This document shows, one piece after another, positions 11,440 to 23,664 of a DNA stretch of 64,000 bases (position 1 is the stretch's first letter; each line of letters starts with the position of its first letter). This DNA is from Cricetomys ansorgei. Taxonomy: Eukaryota; Chordata; Mammalia; Rodentia; Nesomyidae. Position numbers and translations under genes: made by a program. Location: positions 875,001 to 939,000 of the forward strand of contig JAMJFZ010001133.1 of assembly GCA_026225945.1 (NCBI GenBank), written 5' to 3'. The notes under the pieces are model-generated. The model saw nothing but the letters and a program-made list of their open reading frames with translations. It did not search any database and was not told the origin of the DNA.

Positions 11440-13301
11440 GTTTCAATGGCTGCATTTCCTCGATGCTCTATGGTGGAGAGAGTCTCCCCTTCAGTGGGAA
11501 GCACAGCTTGGCCTCCATCTCCAAAACGGACCCTTCTGTGAAGATAGGCTGTCGGGGTCCCAACATCTGTGCCAGCAACCCCTGCTGGGGCGACCTGCTG
11601 TGTATCAACCAGTGGTATGCGTACAAATGTGTCCCTCCTGGCGACTGTGCATCCCATCCCTGCCAGAACGGAGGCAGCTGTGAGCCGGGGCTGCTTTCTG
11701 GCTACACATGCAGCTGCCCAGAGTCGCACACAGGGAGGACCTGTGAGAGTGTGGTGGCCTGCCTCGGTGTTATCTGTCCTCAGGGGAAGGTGTGCAAGGC
11801 TGGAAGTCCCGGGGGACACGTGTGTGTCCAGACTCAGGGCCCAGACGAGATCTCTTTACCTCTGTGGGCTGTGCCTGCCATCGTGGGCAGCTGTGCCACA
11901 GCCCTGGCGTTGCTCGTCCTCAGCCTGATTCTATGCAACCAGTGCAGGGGAAAGATGCCCAAAAACCCCAAAGAGGAGAAGAAGCCAAAGGAGAAGAAGA
12001 AAAAAGGCAGCGAGAATGTGGCTTTTGATGACCCGGACAACATCCCACCCTATGGGGATGACCTGGCAGTCAGGAAGCAACCTGAGGGGAATCCCAAGCC
12101 GGACATTATCGAGCGAGAGAACCCCTACCTGATTTTCGATGAGACAGATATCCCCCACAATTCAGAAACCATCCCTAGTGCCCCTCTTGCTTCCCCGGAG
12201 CAGGAGATTGAACACTACGACATCGACAATGCTAGCAGCATCGCGCCCTCTGATGCAGATATCATCCAGCATTACAAACAGTTCCGAAGCCACACGCCGA
12301 AGTTCTCCATCCAGAGACACAGCCCCCTGGGCTTTGCCAGGCAGTCCCCCATGCCCCTGGGAGCAAGCAGTCTGACCTACCAGCCTTCTTCCTACGGCCA
12401 GGCATTAAGAACCAGCTCCCTCAGCCACTCGGCCTGCCCTACTCCCAACCCCCTGTCGAGGCACAGCCCAGCTCCTTTCTCCAAATCCTCTGCTTTCTAC
12501 AGAAACAGCCCAGCTCGAGAACTGCACCTTCCTCTGCGGGATGGGGGTACGCTGGAAATGCACGGGGACCCCTGCCAGCCTGGCATGTTCAACTATGCCA
12601 CCAGGCTGGGGAGGAGAAGTAAGAGCCCCCAGGCCATGGCATCACACGGCTCCAGACCCGGGAGTCGCCTCAAGCAGCCCATAGCACAGATCCCTCTAGA
12701 ATCTTCTCCACCAGTGGGACTCTCCATTGAGGAGGTAGAAAGGCTCAACACCCCTCGCCCTAGAAACCCCAGCATTTGCAGTGCAGACCACGGGAGGTCC
12801 TCTTCCGAGGAAGACTGCAGAAGGCCCCTGTCCAGAACCCGGAACCCAGCAGATGGCATCCCAGCTCCAGAATCTTCTTCTGATAGTGACTCTCATGATT
12901 CATTCACGTGCTCAGAAATGGAATATGATAGGGAGAAGCCCATGGTCTACACCTCCAGGATGCCCAAGTTATCTCAAGTCAATGAATCTGATGCAGACGA
13001 TGAAGATAATTATGGAGCCAGACTGAAACCCAGAAGGTACCATGGCCGCAGGGCTGAGGGAGGACCAGTGGGCACCCCTGCGGCAGCATCTGGGACTGCA
13101 GATAGCACCCTGAAGCTAGGGCAGCAGGCAGGCAACTTCAACTGGGACAACCTTTTGAACTGGGGCCCAGGCTTTGGGCACTATGTGGATGTCTTTAAAG
13201 ATTTGGCCTCCCTTCCAGAAAAAGCAGCCGGTAATGAAGAAGGTAAAAGCGGGTCAGCTAAACCAGCCCCCAAAGATGGGGAAGCCGAACAATATGTGTG
13301 A
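11440..13301 (+). CDS. Fat4: Fat4 terminal coding exon: laminin-G end, EGF modules, transmembrane segment, cytoplasmic tail
   Basis: This terminal exon completes the split Gly codon (GFNGC) and codes for 620 residues, counting that Gly as 1, to a TGA at 13299. Residues 1-38 close laminin-G domain 2 (Cys5 with Cys38). Residues 44-64 are a short four-Cys EGF-like remnant, and 70-102 a full EGF module (CASHPCQNGGSC...GRTC). A four-Cys linker follows. The single membrane helix is residues 142-166 (LWAVPAIVGSCATALALLVL...), followed by a Lys-rich stop-transfer segment. The tail of about 450 residues contains ENVAFDDPDNIPPYGDD, ENPYLIFDETDIPHNSE, many SP sites and a conserved NFNWDNLLNWGPGFGHYVD block, and ends EQYV. 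FAT4 binds DCHS1 on neighbouring cells and signals in planar polarity and growth control. The tail sequence identifies FAT4 rather than FAT1-3. Confidence 0.97.
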
Positions 13302-14425
13302 GGTGTGTGTATGGGCAAGAAACACTCAAAGCAACGTTTGACTGCCCAATAGAGTGGGTCACCTTTGTAAAACAGGCCAGTATAGATGGTTGGCCGTGGG
13401 ACACATTTGAAATTAACCACAAAGCTGCTCACATAGACTCCAAATGACTCTTTAATTTAAATGTACTTGGTGGGACAGTCCTCCTGCATGCATTGTGTTT
13501 CGCGATGAGTTTCGGGGCATGCAACATTGGGAAGTTTTGCTTTGTGTTTGGTTTGTGGTTTTTGCAGTTAATACCATTACAGTTGCAGACATGAGCTTGT
13601 GCTTTCACCGTGGGGTATGCTTGTTTCCATTGTAGTGTTATGATTGTGTTTGACATTGCAAGATCGCCTAATTTTAGCCAACCTTGAAGGGCAGGAAGGA
13701 GGAGCCTTTCCATTCTCCGATAAGACTGTGCATTAACACTCTTCAGAAGTATAGATTCATATGTGACGTTGCTCAGACACTGTTAAGGGCTTGTTTTACA
13801 GGATGGTGGGTACTAAGATTAAGTCATTTTGTTCGGCACTTTAAAGCTTTCTTAGAAACTGTTGACACTTGTGTGTCCCTGTGCAAATAGTCATGGCCTC
13901 CTGACTTACCTCAGGCTCCCAAGAAGAACAAGATGACCGAATACTGTCCCAAGAACACTGCCATCTTCCTCTTCTGGAATAATGTTCTCAGCGCACTTCT
14001 AAGAGACATTTTTTAAAAGTTATTTATTGAAAAAGAAATTCTATGCTTTTAACACGTAACAAATTGACCTAAGCAGGCCCTAATTGGTTTTATTTTTCCA
14101 GCCATTCAACATTTACTCCAAGTACCCAGTTTTTATAATTTATATACAGTCAGATTGCAACGTTTCTTACTTTCTGTCGTTTTGTAGATCATTTTTTAAT
14201 ACTGTGTAAAACTTTTTTTTTTACACTTGAGCTGTGTTTTTGATACTGATATTTTCCTATGCCGAAAACTTTTCTTGCTTTCAGGGAAGGTAAGAAAATA
14301 CGTTTTTTACATTTGTTACTTATGTAACATTCATATTTTCACAGTTTGATATCTGTAACATACTGTATGCTTTCTACCTGTAAATGCCAACAATAGAATT
14401 AAAATATTTATTTAAAATACCGTGT
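13302..14425 (+). other. Fat4: Fat4 3' untranslated region
   Basis: The 3' UTR follows the TGA and is AT-rich with several T-runs. The inferred end is about 20 nt after the ATTAAA at 14398. If the AATAAA at 14511 is used instead, the UTR extends to about 14535. Short open frames on both strands here are not coding. Confidence 0.75.
14398..14403 (+). promoter_or_regulatory. Polyadenylation signal ATTAAA for Fat4
   Basis: ATTAAA is the commonest variant of AATAAA. It lies about 1.1 kb after the stop codon and is followed by GT-containing sequence (CGTGTCCTAGGGTG) that could serve as a downstream element. Confidence 0.6.
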
Positions 14426-14510
14426 CCTAGGGTGAATTCAAGTTTCCACCATTCTCTGTTCTTGTGTGGGCAATTGAAAATATTGTTTTTGTCAGGGAAG
14501 CATATAGTAG

Positions 14511-14516
14511 AATAAA
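14511..14516 (+). promoter_or_regulatory. Possible alternative polyadenylation signal AATAAA
   Basis: A perfect AATAAA lies 113 bp beyond the ATTAAA. A T-rich, GT-containing stretch precedes rather than follows it, so it is less well supported by context despite its better hexamer. Confidence 0.35.
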
Positions 14517-14535
14517 CTTACATGGGCCACACCAC

Positions 14536-17424
14536 TTACTATTAAAACTCAAAGCTGAGGACAAAAGCTAAGCAAAGACATCCTAAAGCCACCCAGTACA
14601 TTCCTGCTTATCAGAGTCCTGAGACTGACTTCCCTGAGGTATGCTGAGTCTAGACTTGGGTCCTGGGTGCCCAACGTTGTTGTGCGCTCTGTTGAAACAT
14701 GTTTACTATTTAGAAGTTCACAGCAGAGTCTGTTCTAGCTTCAGAGTGAGAGACAGCTTCAGACTGAGCTTATGATTGTTGCAGCAACTATGAATTAAAG
14801 CTAATCGTGAAAGATCTTTGGCCCTGATTTTCTTCAAGAGCCTAGCTCTGTGTTTTTCTAAATCTAAGGCAGATACAAGGAATGGCTGGCAAGGTCTCCT
14901 ACACATAACCATCTTAACTTATTGTCCAGGCTCCTCACGTGAAATGTCTACACAGTGTACATGCTCTTGTAGTCAAAGCTAACCTCCGTTTTCTAGAATT
15001 AAGAAAGAGAAGGGACAACAAAGAGAATGACCCAAGAGCATCTGTTTGTTTATAAAAAGCCACAAGGCACTTTTAAATGACCTTGCTCCACCCTCAGAAC
15101 ATTTTAGAATTAAATATTTGCCTCAAACCTTCTATTTGTTGAGAGGGTTCTTTAACACCAACCATCAACATACAGCTAAAAGATTTTGACAATATAAATG
15201 AAATCGCAGATTAAAACCACCAAATTGCAATGTAGCCTGAATGTCTTTCTGGCATTTAAAAATGTTGGGATTATTTCTTTTGTTTCAGAATAAGAAATAA
15301 TTTGTGGATTATAATCTAAATCATGATAGTCATTTAATGTTCTTTAGACTGTAGTCTCAGATGTCAATTTGATTTTGTTTTTTGGGGTCACCTGTGATGG
15401 ATCAAAATGTTTCAGCCGTTCCCTATGAGTCTTAGTGTTTCAAGCTTACTCCCCAAATATGGGGAAATGTTCATGGCTTTGTATAACTCAAAACAGAAAA
15501 CTGTTTTTTCCCCTCTAAGGAAATTCTGAAGCATCTTAGTGTCCTCAAGGATATAAACTCTTTAATTCAGAACAGAGCCGAGAGTAAACCAGTAAACATG
15601 ATCATAGCTAAGGGTTAAGGGCAGAGGACTGAGTGCGAAGAATGTTCTGAGTTTCTGAATTCTTATTGCCCTCTCCATCGATCCTAGATTAGGGCAAGTG
15701 GTCCTCTTATGAGAAAAGTGTTAGTATTTTTACGTTTTACCTCTTCCCCTCTGAAGCAAGGGCATTGTTTATGGCAAGGAAAAGCAGGTCTATGTGTAGT
15801 GGAATTCTCCCAGAGAATCTGGATGAATACTCAACTTCCCAACGTCACAATGTGGCAGCAATATACTCTCTGTGGGATAGGATGGGTAATTTGACAAGGT
15901 AACAATCTCCATGAAATAAATGGTTGATCTTGACTGGAGTGTCCACACACAAAATCACAACCTTGGAGTTTTTATATAAACCCTGAAAGGCTCACTGGTT
16001 TCCTGGAATACAGCTACCCCTTTAGCTCTCCTGTGTCTCTCAGCAAAGTATCTTGACTTACTTTCTAGATGAGCCTTAAGACTCCTGATCTAGGGAGTGG
16101 GGGTGGGGCGGGGAGGTTGTAGAGCCAACCAGGAGCAGAGCAAGTTACAGGGTCCTCATGCCACGGTGGCAGAGCACAGAGCTGCTAGGACTCTGTCCTG
16201 AGGAGAGGATCCATGTGGCTTTCAAGGTTCTTTCTAGAATTTTCTAAGTTAGCTGATTCATCGATAGCTCATTAAGATAAATTAAAACCATTTTTAAAAA
16301 ATGGAGAATGAGAAGAGCCTGGAGTGTAGTTCCCCAGCTACATGTTGTTAACGAAATGCTTACCAACAACAAGGCTAATGAGAAGCAGAGTCCTCACACC
16401 ATTGAAAGTCGTGTACTTCATAAATATTTTATTTATAAGAAAAAATAAAATACATCACAAAGTAACTTTATTCCCTCCAGACATTCCATCTAAGAACAAA
16501 TCACTGACATCACAGACAGGCATGCATTTTATTTTACTTAAATTTAACATTATGGTAAAATAAATCTGTGAGAAGTTAGAATGTTGTTTTTTAAACATTT
16601 TTGAATTAATAATTCAGCAGAACAGGGTTTTCTTTCCTGTTTTATTTTGTGGTTCCAATTTTAAAAGGAGTAGTGTTTTGAAACGGCTGAAATGGCTTTT
16701 TCTTGGGAGGAGTGAATGCAAGACTGATAGGTGTTCTAGCACCTGACCAGGCCTCTTCGTGGTTGGACAGCCGGGTGTTTGTGGGGTCTGGAAGTCCTCA
16801 CAAAAAAGGTGTTTTGTACAAATTCAGTAGTTTTCTTTGTTTTCAATGAGGAGAAAAGCACTGTAGTCTATTAAATCTGGACCAAACAAGTCAATAGAGC
16901 GATTCATTCCTTCCTGGCACATGTATATCTGTGTGGATGGCAGTCCAGAGTGGGCTCTGACAGCAAAACTGCAGAACGACTTCACAGCACCCATGTATAT
17001 TCACTCTGTTCTTATGCCCAACTGGGGTTCAGAAGACAAAACAAGACAGGTGCAGCTGTGAGGATTCCTCTAGTGGATCATGGCTCTTCCATTCTGTCTA
17101 TGACAAGCCTGAACCCAAAGGAAATTAAGCTAATGGGAACTGTCTTTAGATAGCTGACAGGAAAGGTATCCATTTTCTTGTTACCAAGGCTTGTATGTAT
17201 GTACGCCATGCCCTGATGAACAGCTTGGAAAAGATTACATTTTAGAAACTGAGTTTTATATTTTAAGAACTGATCAGTTGTAACAGAAATGTTTTCCGAG
17301 GTGAATAAACTAGAAGCAATCCCAGGAGAAGTAGTGTGAAAGAAGCGATCTCAAAGCCATGGTGACTGATCTCTACTCAAGTTCAAGGCAATGAAGAAGT
17401 TCCCATAAAATCTGCTAGGTTCTA
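14536..17424. other. Non-coding flank 3' of Fat4
   Basis: I see only unique, AT-rich DNA. No exon, SINE or LTR is recognisable and the open frames are short and featureless. Confidence 0.6.
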
Positions 17425-17538
17425 TTTTTTTGTTTACTCTTCGAGGCTGTGTCTTGTTATGTAGTGCAAGCTGCCCTTGCACTCATAACCCTACCTTGGC
17501 CTCCAAACTGTTGCTATCATTGGTGAGTAGCACCACAG
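17425..17538 (-). mobile_element. Degenerate B1 SINE, antisense
   Basis: A T-run is followed by TCGAGGCTGTGTCTTGTTATGTAG..., then CCTTGGCCTCCAAA and GTGAGTAGCACCACAGA. This is the layout of an old reverse-oriented B1 with many changes. Confidence 0.5.
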
Positions 17539-17817
17539 AGGGTCCTCAAATAGCATTTTAATTAATCCACATTCATTTGTGATGAGCATAGGCAACTCCA
17601 TATCTGCATCACTAACAGATCTTTTCAAAGCATGTTGCACCATACTTGGGGATCCAAGTGGAGTGTGAGGGAATGAAATGAAAATAGAAGGACATATTTT
17701 GGTTATTAACCATGACCAAACTGGGAAGTCTTTTCATGCACTGTATAATATGCAGATATTGGACCCAAAGTACCTAATTTTTATCAACACAATTAAAAGT
17801 GTTTGCATTTAGTAAAG

Positions 17818-18040
17818 CAGAGGCTTTCCACCTGTGGGTCACGGCCCCTTTGGGGGTCAAATGATCCTTTCACAGGGGTCGCCTAAGACAATCAGCATAT
17901 AAGATATTTACATTATGATTCATTAACAGTAGCAAAATTATAGTTATGAAGTAGCGATGAAAATAATTTTATGGTTGGAGTCACCACGACATGAGGGACT
18001 ACATAAAGGGTCTCAGCATTAGGAAGGTTGAGAACCACTG
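17818..18040 (+). mobile_element. URR1-type hAT (Charlie-like) transposon, near full length
   Basis: The left end CAGAGGCTTTCCACC and right end GGTTGAGAACCACTG are complementary terminal repeats. The body matches URR1 throughout (GGGTCACGGCCCCTTTGGGGG, TTTCACAGGGGTCGCCTAAGAC, GTTATGAAGTAGCGATGAAA). The possible 8-bp flanks TAGTAAAG and TTTTGAAG agree at only five positions. The element is longer than the copy at 2593 and has no coding capacity. Confidence 0.88.
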
Positions 18041-19279
18041 TTTTGAAGAAATGTGACCTTTCAAATCTTCATAAAACATGCGATATGTTCAAAGTGGATT
18101 TCCTAACACCCATCTGTGAGGGATTCTCCTTGATTGAAGGAATAGCCACAGAATTTACAAAACTATTCTCCCTGGAGGCAGAGTTTTCAGGTGACCCATG
18201 TAGACGGAATCTTATCAGTTTACAAATCTGTTTACTGACTCAGGTTGTGAGATACAACCTCAGTACTGTATTCTGGTGAGAAGCCAGGATGCGAATCTAC
18301 ATGCTGTCCTAGCCCAAATAAAATAACCAACTATGGACAAAGTTCCCTGGCAATGGTAGTGATTCCTAGTTTCAAATCGAAACCATATTCATGTGGTGCA
18401 GATGTTGATCAAAATAAGATTCCATTTTGCCCCAGCAGTCTGCGTGCTGCACCCATCCTTGTCATCCTGTCTGCCAGTTGTGGTCTAAAATGAGCTCTCG
18501 CAACTAGTATTTGACTTTGAATTTGAAAACTCGAACGTTTCAGGGAAATGTTTCTTTCGAGAAGTGGTATAATAGGAGCTTTAGATCTACTGCAAAAATG
18601 TGTTAAGTATTTTTACAACCATCAGTCTGAGCAAAGAGAAATATGGCTGGCTGCTGAATCTGAGGCGATCCATCTGCTCTTGGTCAGGTCACAGGACTGG
18701 TTTTACAGGTGCCACCGGTAAGTCTTGGAAATGGCTTTGGATGAAGAAAAAGTGAAAAGTTTGGGCTCTGTTGCTTTGGCAGAACCATCATTGAGAAACT
18801 TGAATTGATGGGCAGCATGAATCAGGCTAAATGGCGTTAAGGGAAAAAAAAATGAGAGGAGGCACAAAGCTGGGGGAGAAGGAAAGGTATGGATCTCAGA
18901 AGAGTTGGGGAGAGAGTGGATCTGATAAAAATGCAAGTGTTTGGAATTTGCAAAGGACTAGTAAAAGAGAAAAACATGTGAATTGACAATGGCCATCATT
19001 TGACAAAGCCATTTGGATCTTGAGAACATCATACTTCATGTAATCCAGGCAGCAAGCTCAAGATAGTCTTTACTGCAGAGTGCTGCATGGATGTTGGAGA
19101 GAACTGAAGCCGCATGGTTTGCTTCTTTAAGCCCAGAGAGAAGTGAGTTGTACTCCAAGAAAGAGGGAGGCTTCGGCTCCGAAAGAATGAGTTCGTGGAA
19201 TGCTCAGAAGATTTTAAAGCAACAGAGGCAGTTGTAAGGGACAGGCAACCTTCTATGCTAATGAAAGAATACCCTCAGG
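18041..19279. other. Non-coding unique sequence
   Basis: No gene or recognisable repeat is seen here. Confidence 0.55.
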
Positions 19280-19683
19280 TGTGATGGTCAGCTTTGTCAA
19301 CTAGCCACAACATAGAATCAGAAGAGCTTCTTAATGGGCAATTATCTACATTGGGTAGACCTGTGGGTACGCCCTTGGGCAATCATATTAATTAACTGAC
19401 AGGAGAAGAACCAGCCCACTGTGGGCAGCACCAATTCATAGGCAGCAGGTCCTGAACTGTTTGAAAAATTGAGCAAATAATTGAGCAAGGCAACCAGTGA
19501 GCCTCTATGAAATGAGTGTCCTCTGCTCTGACCATGAATGTGATGTGACCAGCTGCTTAAAAGGTTTTGACTTCCCACAACAAAGGACCGTAACCTGCAA
19601 TATAGTTGAAATAAATCCCTTTCTCCCCTAAGTTGCTTTTCATCAGGATATTTTATCTCCCCAACAGAAATGAAACTGGAACA
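19280..19683 (+). mobile_element. MaLR-type solo LTR (ORR1/MT-like)
   Basis: The segment starts TGTGATGGTCAGCTTTGTCAACTAG and contains CCCACTGTGGGCAGCACCA, GGTCCTGAACTG and TGATGTGACCAGCTGCTT. It ends after AAATAAATCCCTTTCTCCCC, AAGTTGCTTTTCATCAGG and GAAACTGGAACA. These are landmarks of rodent MaLR (ERVL-related) LTRs, including the AATAAA. I see no internal region next to it, so it is a solo LTR. No clear target duplication remains. Confidence 0.8.
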
Positions 19684-20109
19684 CATGGCCATTCTGCATT
19701 CAATGGCTACTTTTGAAATGGCCTTTGTGTTTTATAAAAGATAGAATAACTCCTTTATAAAGAATAGAATAATAATGCCTTATGCATTAGCCTATGAGTC
19801 TGGGTAACAAATCTTTTTTTTTGAAACGATGGACAGGAGTCTTTAGCTGCCAATCAACACAGAGAATGATGCAAATAAAAGATGACTCTGGCTAGAGAGG
19901 ACTTGCAGTTGGGGGTAACTAGACTGCCCTTTGTCAGATCCTGTCAAATTTCCTTCAGTGCCCTCTGTACCCAGAATTATTGAAATATTTTCAAAGAAAA
20001 CTGTGCCCATATAAAGACCTGACAGAAATGAAGATATTCTAAAGATACATTTGTGTCATTCATTCTATCAGATTGATGAAACGATACAACCCAAAGAAAT
20101 GAGAATTTC
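19684..20109. other. Non-coding unique sequence
   Basis: Nothing recognisable is seen between the MaLR LTR and the next LTR-like block. Confidence 0.5.
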
Positions 20110-20515
20110 CCCAGGAATCTCATGCTGGGAGAAAGAAAGGGGTCCAGCTAGTGCGGAGAGCTGTCTTCTGAAAAGAGATTTCACACAGTTCTAACAGCTT
20201 GTTGGACCACCTTACTGGATGACCTTGAAGCCCAGACAATGATGGGTCTTTGGCAGGTGGGGCCACACCTTGACTAGGACTGATTGGATGTGGACATCCC
20301 TGGCCCTCTATTTAAACTTTGATCTCACTTCAGAACCCAGTGGACATGGGAGCTTCCCTGGATCTCCTTGTCCCTCTTCCCAGTGAAGCCTCATAGAATG
20401 AATCTCCTTTTCCTACCTTCCACTATTAACTTGACTCTTTTGCCTTGCTGAGAATGAGTGGCCTGACTCAAATTGGGGCACAGGCTGTGACCCCCAAATT
20501 TGGTAACCAGTAATG
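20110..20515 (+). mobile_element. LTR-like segment, unclassified
   Basis: The block has a TATA-like CCCTCTATTTAAAC preceded by GGGGCCACACC, and ends near CCCCAAATTTGG. The overall texture is of a decayed LTR promoter region. I cannot assign a family and the limits are guesses. Confidence 0.3.
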
Positions 20516-20619
20516 CATTTCCCGTTTCTAGGGTTTTCTAAACTGTGGTCCTCAAATTCAGCGTTAAAAGTAATTAAAATGTGTTCTGAGCTTTAAAGAC
20601 CAGCTCAGTTTATAATGTT

Positions 20620-20960
20620 TTCAGCAAGTCCTGTGTTGTCTTAATTAGCTAAGAGAAGACGGAATTAAAATTCTGGTATTTGAATGCTATCACCGCGAGT
20701 TAATCATCCAGACTGCGGCTGTCAGAGTGCAGCCATTTTGAAGTGGGTTCCCTTGGTTTTAGGCGAACACTGTCACAGATTGGGTGTCATCTTCAGGGAA
20801 AAAAAAAAATGTTCATTTTCCCAGCCTGATCATGTTTTGCTGAGTTTGTGGTAAACAAGGCTGATGTCTAAATTGGTTAAAAGTCCTGAAATACTGAGTA
20901 ATTACTTCTGACATCTGTCTCCCTGTCTCAGAGATCCCTTAGCTTTGCAGTCACAATGCT
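20620..20960. promoter_or_regulatory. Candidate distal regulatory block (low confidence)
   Basis: This is repeat-free sequence with dense transcription-factor-like words: TAATTA (20642-20647), TGTGGT (20847-20852, RUNX-like) overlapping GTAAACA (20851-20857, forkhead-like), and GAGTTAATCATC near 20698. Enhancer activity and conservation are inferred, not shown. Confidence 0.25.
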
Positions 20961-21680
20961 GTTGATTTTCCATTTTAATTTTCCTGGGCTTCTTGAGCTG
21001 ACACAGGACCCTTTGTGGCTATGGTCTGTGGGAAGAAGACATTTAGAACAAGGAAGCAAGACGAGTGACCAAGGGACTCAAGTATTTTCTGACATGTGTT
21101 TCTCTAGTCATATATTTTTCTGATTATTCTGCCACAGCTGAATCAAATAGCTCTGTATATCCTTGCTGTGCAGTAAATTCCCTCTGGCAAATTTGACGTA
21201 ATTTCGTATTTTCTTTAAAACTATTTTATTCTTTTATTAGTTATTTTTCAAATTGTATAGCAATGACGTTTAGTTTTTATTTTATTTTTGTTATAATGGT
21301 TGTACTTTTTTAAGATTATATATAACTCCATCATTTCACCCTTCCTTTTTCTGCCTCCAGTTCTTCCTACTCACCCTCTTGCTCTCCTTCAAATGCATGG
21401 CTTTGTTTTCTTTAATGGTTGCTGTGTGTGTGTTTGTATTCCTAAATATATAAATACAGCTGAATCAGTCCATACAATGTTACTGTTGTGTATGTTTTCA
21501 GGGCTGACCATTTGGTATTGGATAACCTTCCAACAGCACTCCTTTGTTGCCTATGTTCTTTATGTAGGATCGGGGCCTCCTGGGCTTTCCCTGTCTGTGT
21601 TAGCATATCTATTGGTGCTATCTTTGTTCAGATCACATTGGACAGTCCTGCCAGTGAGATGTGGTAGCTTCTAATAGTTT

Positions 21681-21811
21681 CTTTTTTTTTTTTTCTTTTT
21701 GAGACAAGGGTCTGTAGTCCTGACGGTCTTGGATCTTGTATTGTAGACCAGGCTTGCCTTGAACTCAGAGACTGAGGTGCTGGGATTAAAGGCATGTGCC
21801 ACCACACCCAG
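21681..21811 (-). mobile_element. B1 SINE, antisense, inserted in the L1
   Basis: A T-run followed by GAGACAAGGGTCTGTAG leads to GCTGGGATTAAAGGCATGTG and ends CCACCACACCCAG, a complete reverse B1. Flanks TTCTAATAGTT (from 21669) and TTCTAATGTT (from 21812) are the target-site duplication. Confidence 0.92.
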
Positions 21812-23034
21812 TTCTAATGTTCCTAAATGACACAGTCTCACAGCAAACTCCCTGTTAATATGGCTTTCACAATTTTTCCACCCCCTCTTCCACAAAGTTC
21901 TCCGAGGCTTAGGTGCAGGAGTTGTGTTGTAGTTTTATCTATTGGGACTGTGATCCACATTTCTGCATTTTGACTGATTGTGGTTTTCTGTAGTGGTCTC
22001 TGTCTGAGAAGTTTCTTTGAGTGAGTGAGGACTAATTGTGGGTATAAGGATAAATCCTTATGTTGTTAGCACTGGCTTAGAAAAGTGGTTGTCCTAGGTT
22101 CTCCTCCATGATCCATGATTTTACTAGCCCTAGGTAGTTGGATAGGTTTCCAGAAACAGATAGGGTTTTTCTCTTGTTGAGCAGGTCTTCAAACCATTTT
22201 AAAAAGTGTTGATTATCACCTAGGTATGCATGCCACTACTGAACCTTTGGGTTATTGTGGCATGCTGGTCATTGTAGTTCAGAAGTGTCATAGATATGGT
22301 ATGGGCTCTTGGTTGCTTCCCTTTGAAAGCTTGCATAGCCCGTGTTCTGGCACAATGAACACACGCCCTTAGGGAGGAGACCTTCAGTTCAGCTCCAGCT
22401 CAGTTTCCTCAGTTCCTTAGTTAGTTTGACTTATAATTTTTTGAGGCTATTGTGACTGGAAATGTATCCATGATCTCTTTCTCTGTATGTTTATAATTGA
22501 TGTATAGAAAAACTATTGAGTTTTGCAAGCCAATTCTCTATCCTCCACATTGTTGAAACTATTTCTAGAAGCTCTCTGGTAGAGTTTTTTCGATCTTTAA
22601 TGTTTAGCGTCATGTCATCTGCAAATAGGGATTTGACCTCTTTCCCTATTTATACCCCTTCAGTTTACTGTTCTTGCCTTATTGCTGTAGCTAGTACTTT
22701 GAGAAAAATATTGTAAAGGAGTGGGGATAGTGGAAATCCCTGTTTTATTCCTGTCTTCCGTGGGATTGCTTCAAGATTTTCTCCATTTGGATGATTTTGA
22801 TTGTGTTTCTCACACATAGCTTTTATTATGTTGAAGTTTGTTCCCTCTGGTCTTATATTCCCTAGAACTTTTTTCATGAAGACATGTTGGATTTTGTCAA
22901 AGGCGTTTTCTGTATCTATTCAGATGATCATGTTACTTTTGTCTTCAAGTACATTTGTGTGGTTTATTACATTTATTGGCTTGCATATGTTAAACCATGC
23001 CTGCATTTCAAGGATAAAGCCAACTTGGTCATGA

Positions 23035-23412
23035 TGTAACAGGACCCAAGATCTTAGAAGGCTCCAGACATTAGCCTCCATGATGGAAGTGCCATTCAGG
23101 CTGTAAAACTCAGCACAAAGGCAGCACCACCTGCCAAAATGAAAACAAAGACTTAATCTATCAAAGTCCATATAGTTCTCAAACTGTGCTAACCTTTTTA
23201 GCTTCTGTAGTTAAGCTTATGGACTAACTGTTCATGTTAACTGAAGTATGTTGATCCTGAACATTTTTTTTTAATGTTTAAAACTCATCCTGAGAAAGGC
23301 TGAGGGCTACACTGGGACACTGGACACACAACGTAGTCGCTAACCAGCTAATAAGGTCTTTCTATTGTTTTAAACTCATGTCCAAGCAGTCCTCTCTGGT
23401 GAATACCCAACA
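23035..23412 (-). mobile_element. Solo LTR-like insertion within the L1
   Basis: This 378-bp block splits the L1 RT sequence: GGTCATGATG before it and TGGATACATTTTTAATG after it are contiguous in L1. Its ends are TG...CA on either strand, typical of LTRs. On the minus strand an ATTAAA hexamer is present. A 5-bp target duplication is possible (ATGAT at 23031, ACGAT at 23413). I cannot name the family. Confidence 0.65.
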
Positions 23413-23664
23413 ACGATAGTGGATACATTTTTAATGTATGTCCATATTCTGTTTTTAAGTATTTTATTGAGCATTTTTGAATCTATGTTCATCATAAATT
23501 TTGGCCTATAGTTTTCTTTCCTTGTTTGTCTTCACCTGGTTTTAGTATTAGACTGATATTGGAATTTAGGAGTGCCCCTTCAGTTTCTATTTTCTTTTTC
23601 CTTTTATTTAATAGTTTGAGAAAGGTTGGCTATAGATCTTTGATTCTGGACTATGTAAATGGAG

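Noticed and set aside
11250..11819. 189-codon minus-strand open frame across the last Fat4 intron and exon
   Set aside because: It is a shadow of the strongly conserved sense coding frame and has no domain of its own.
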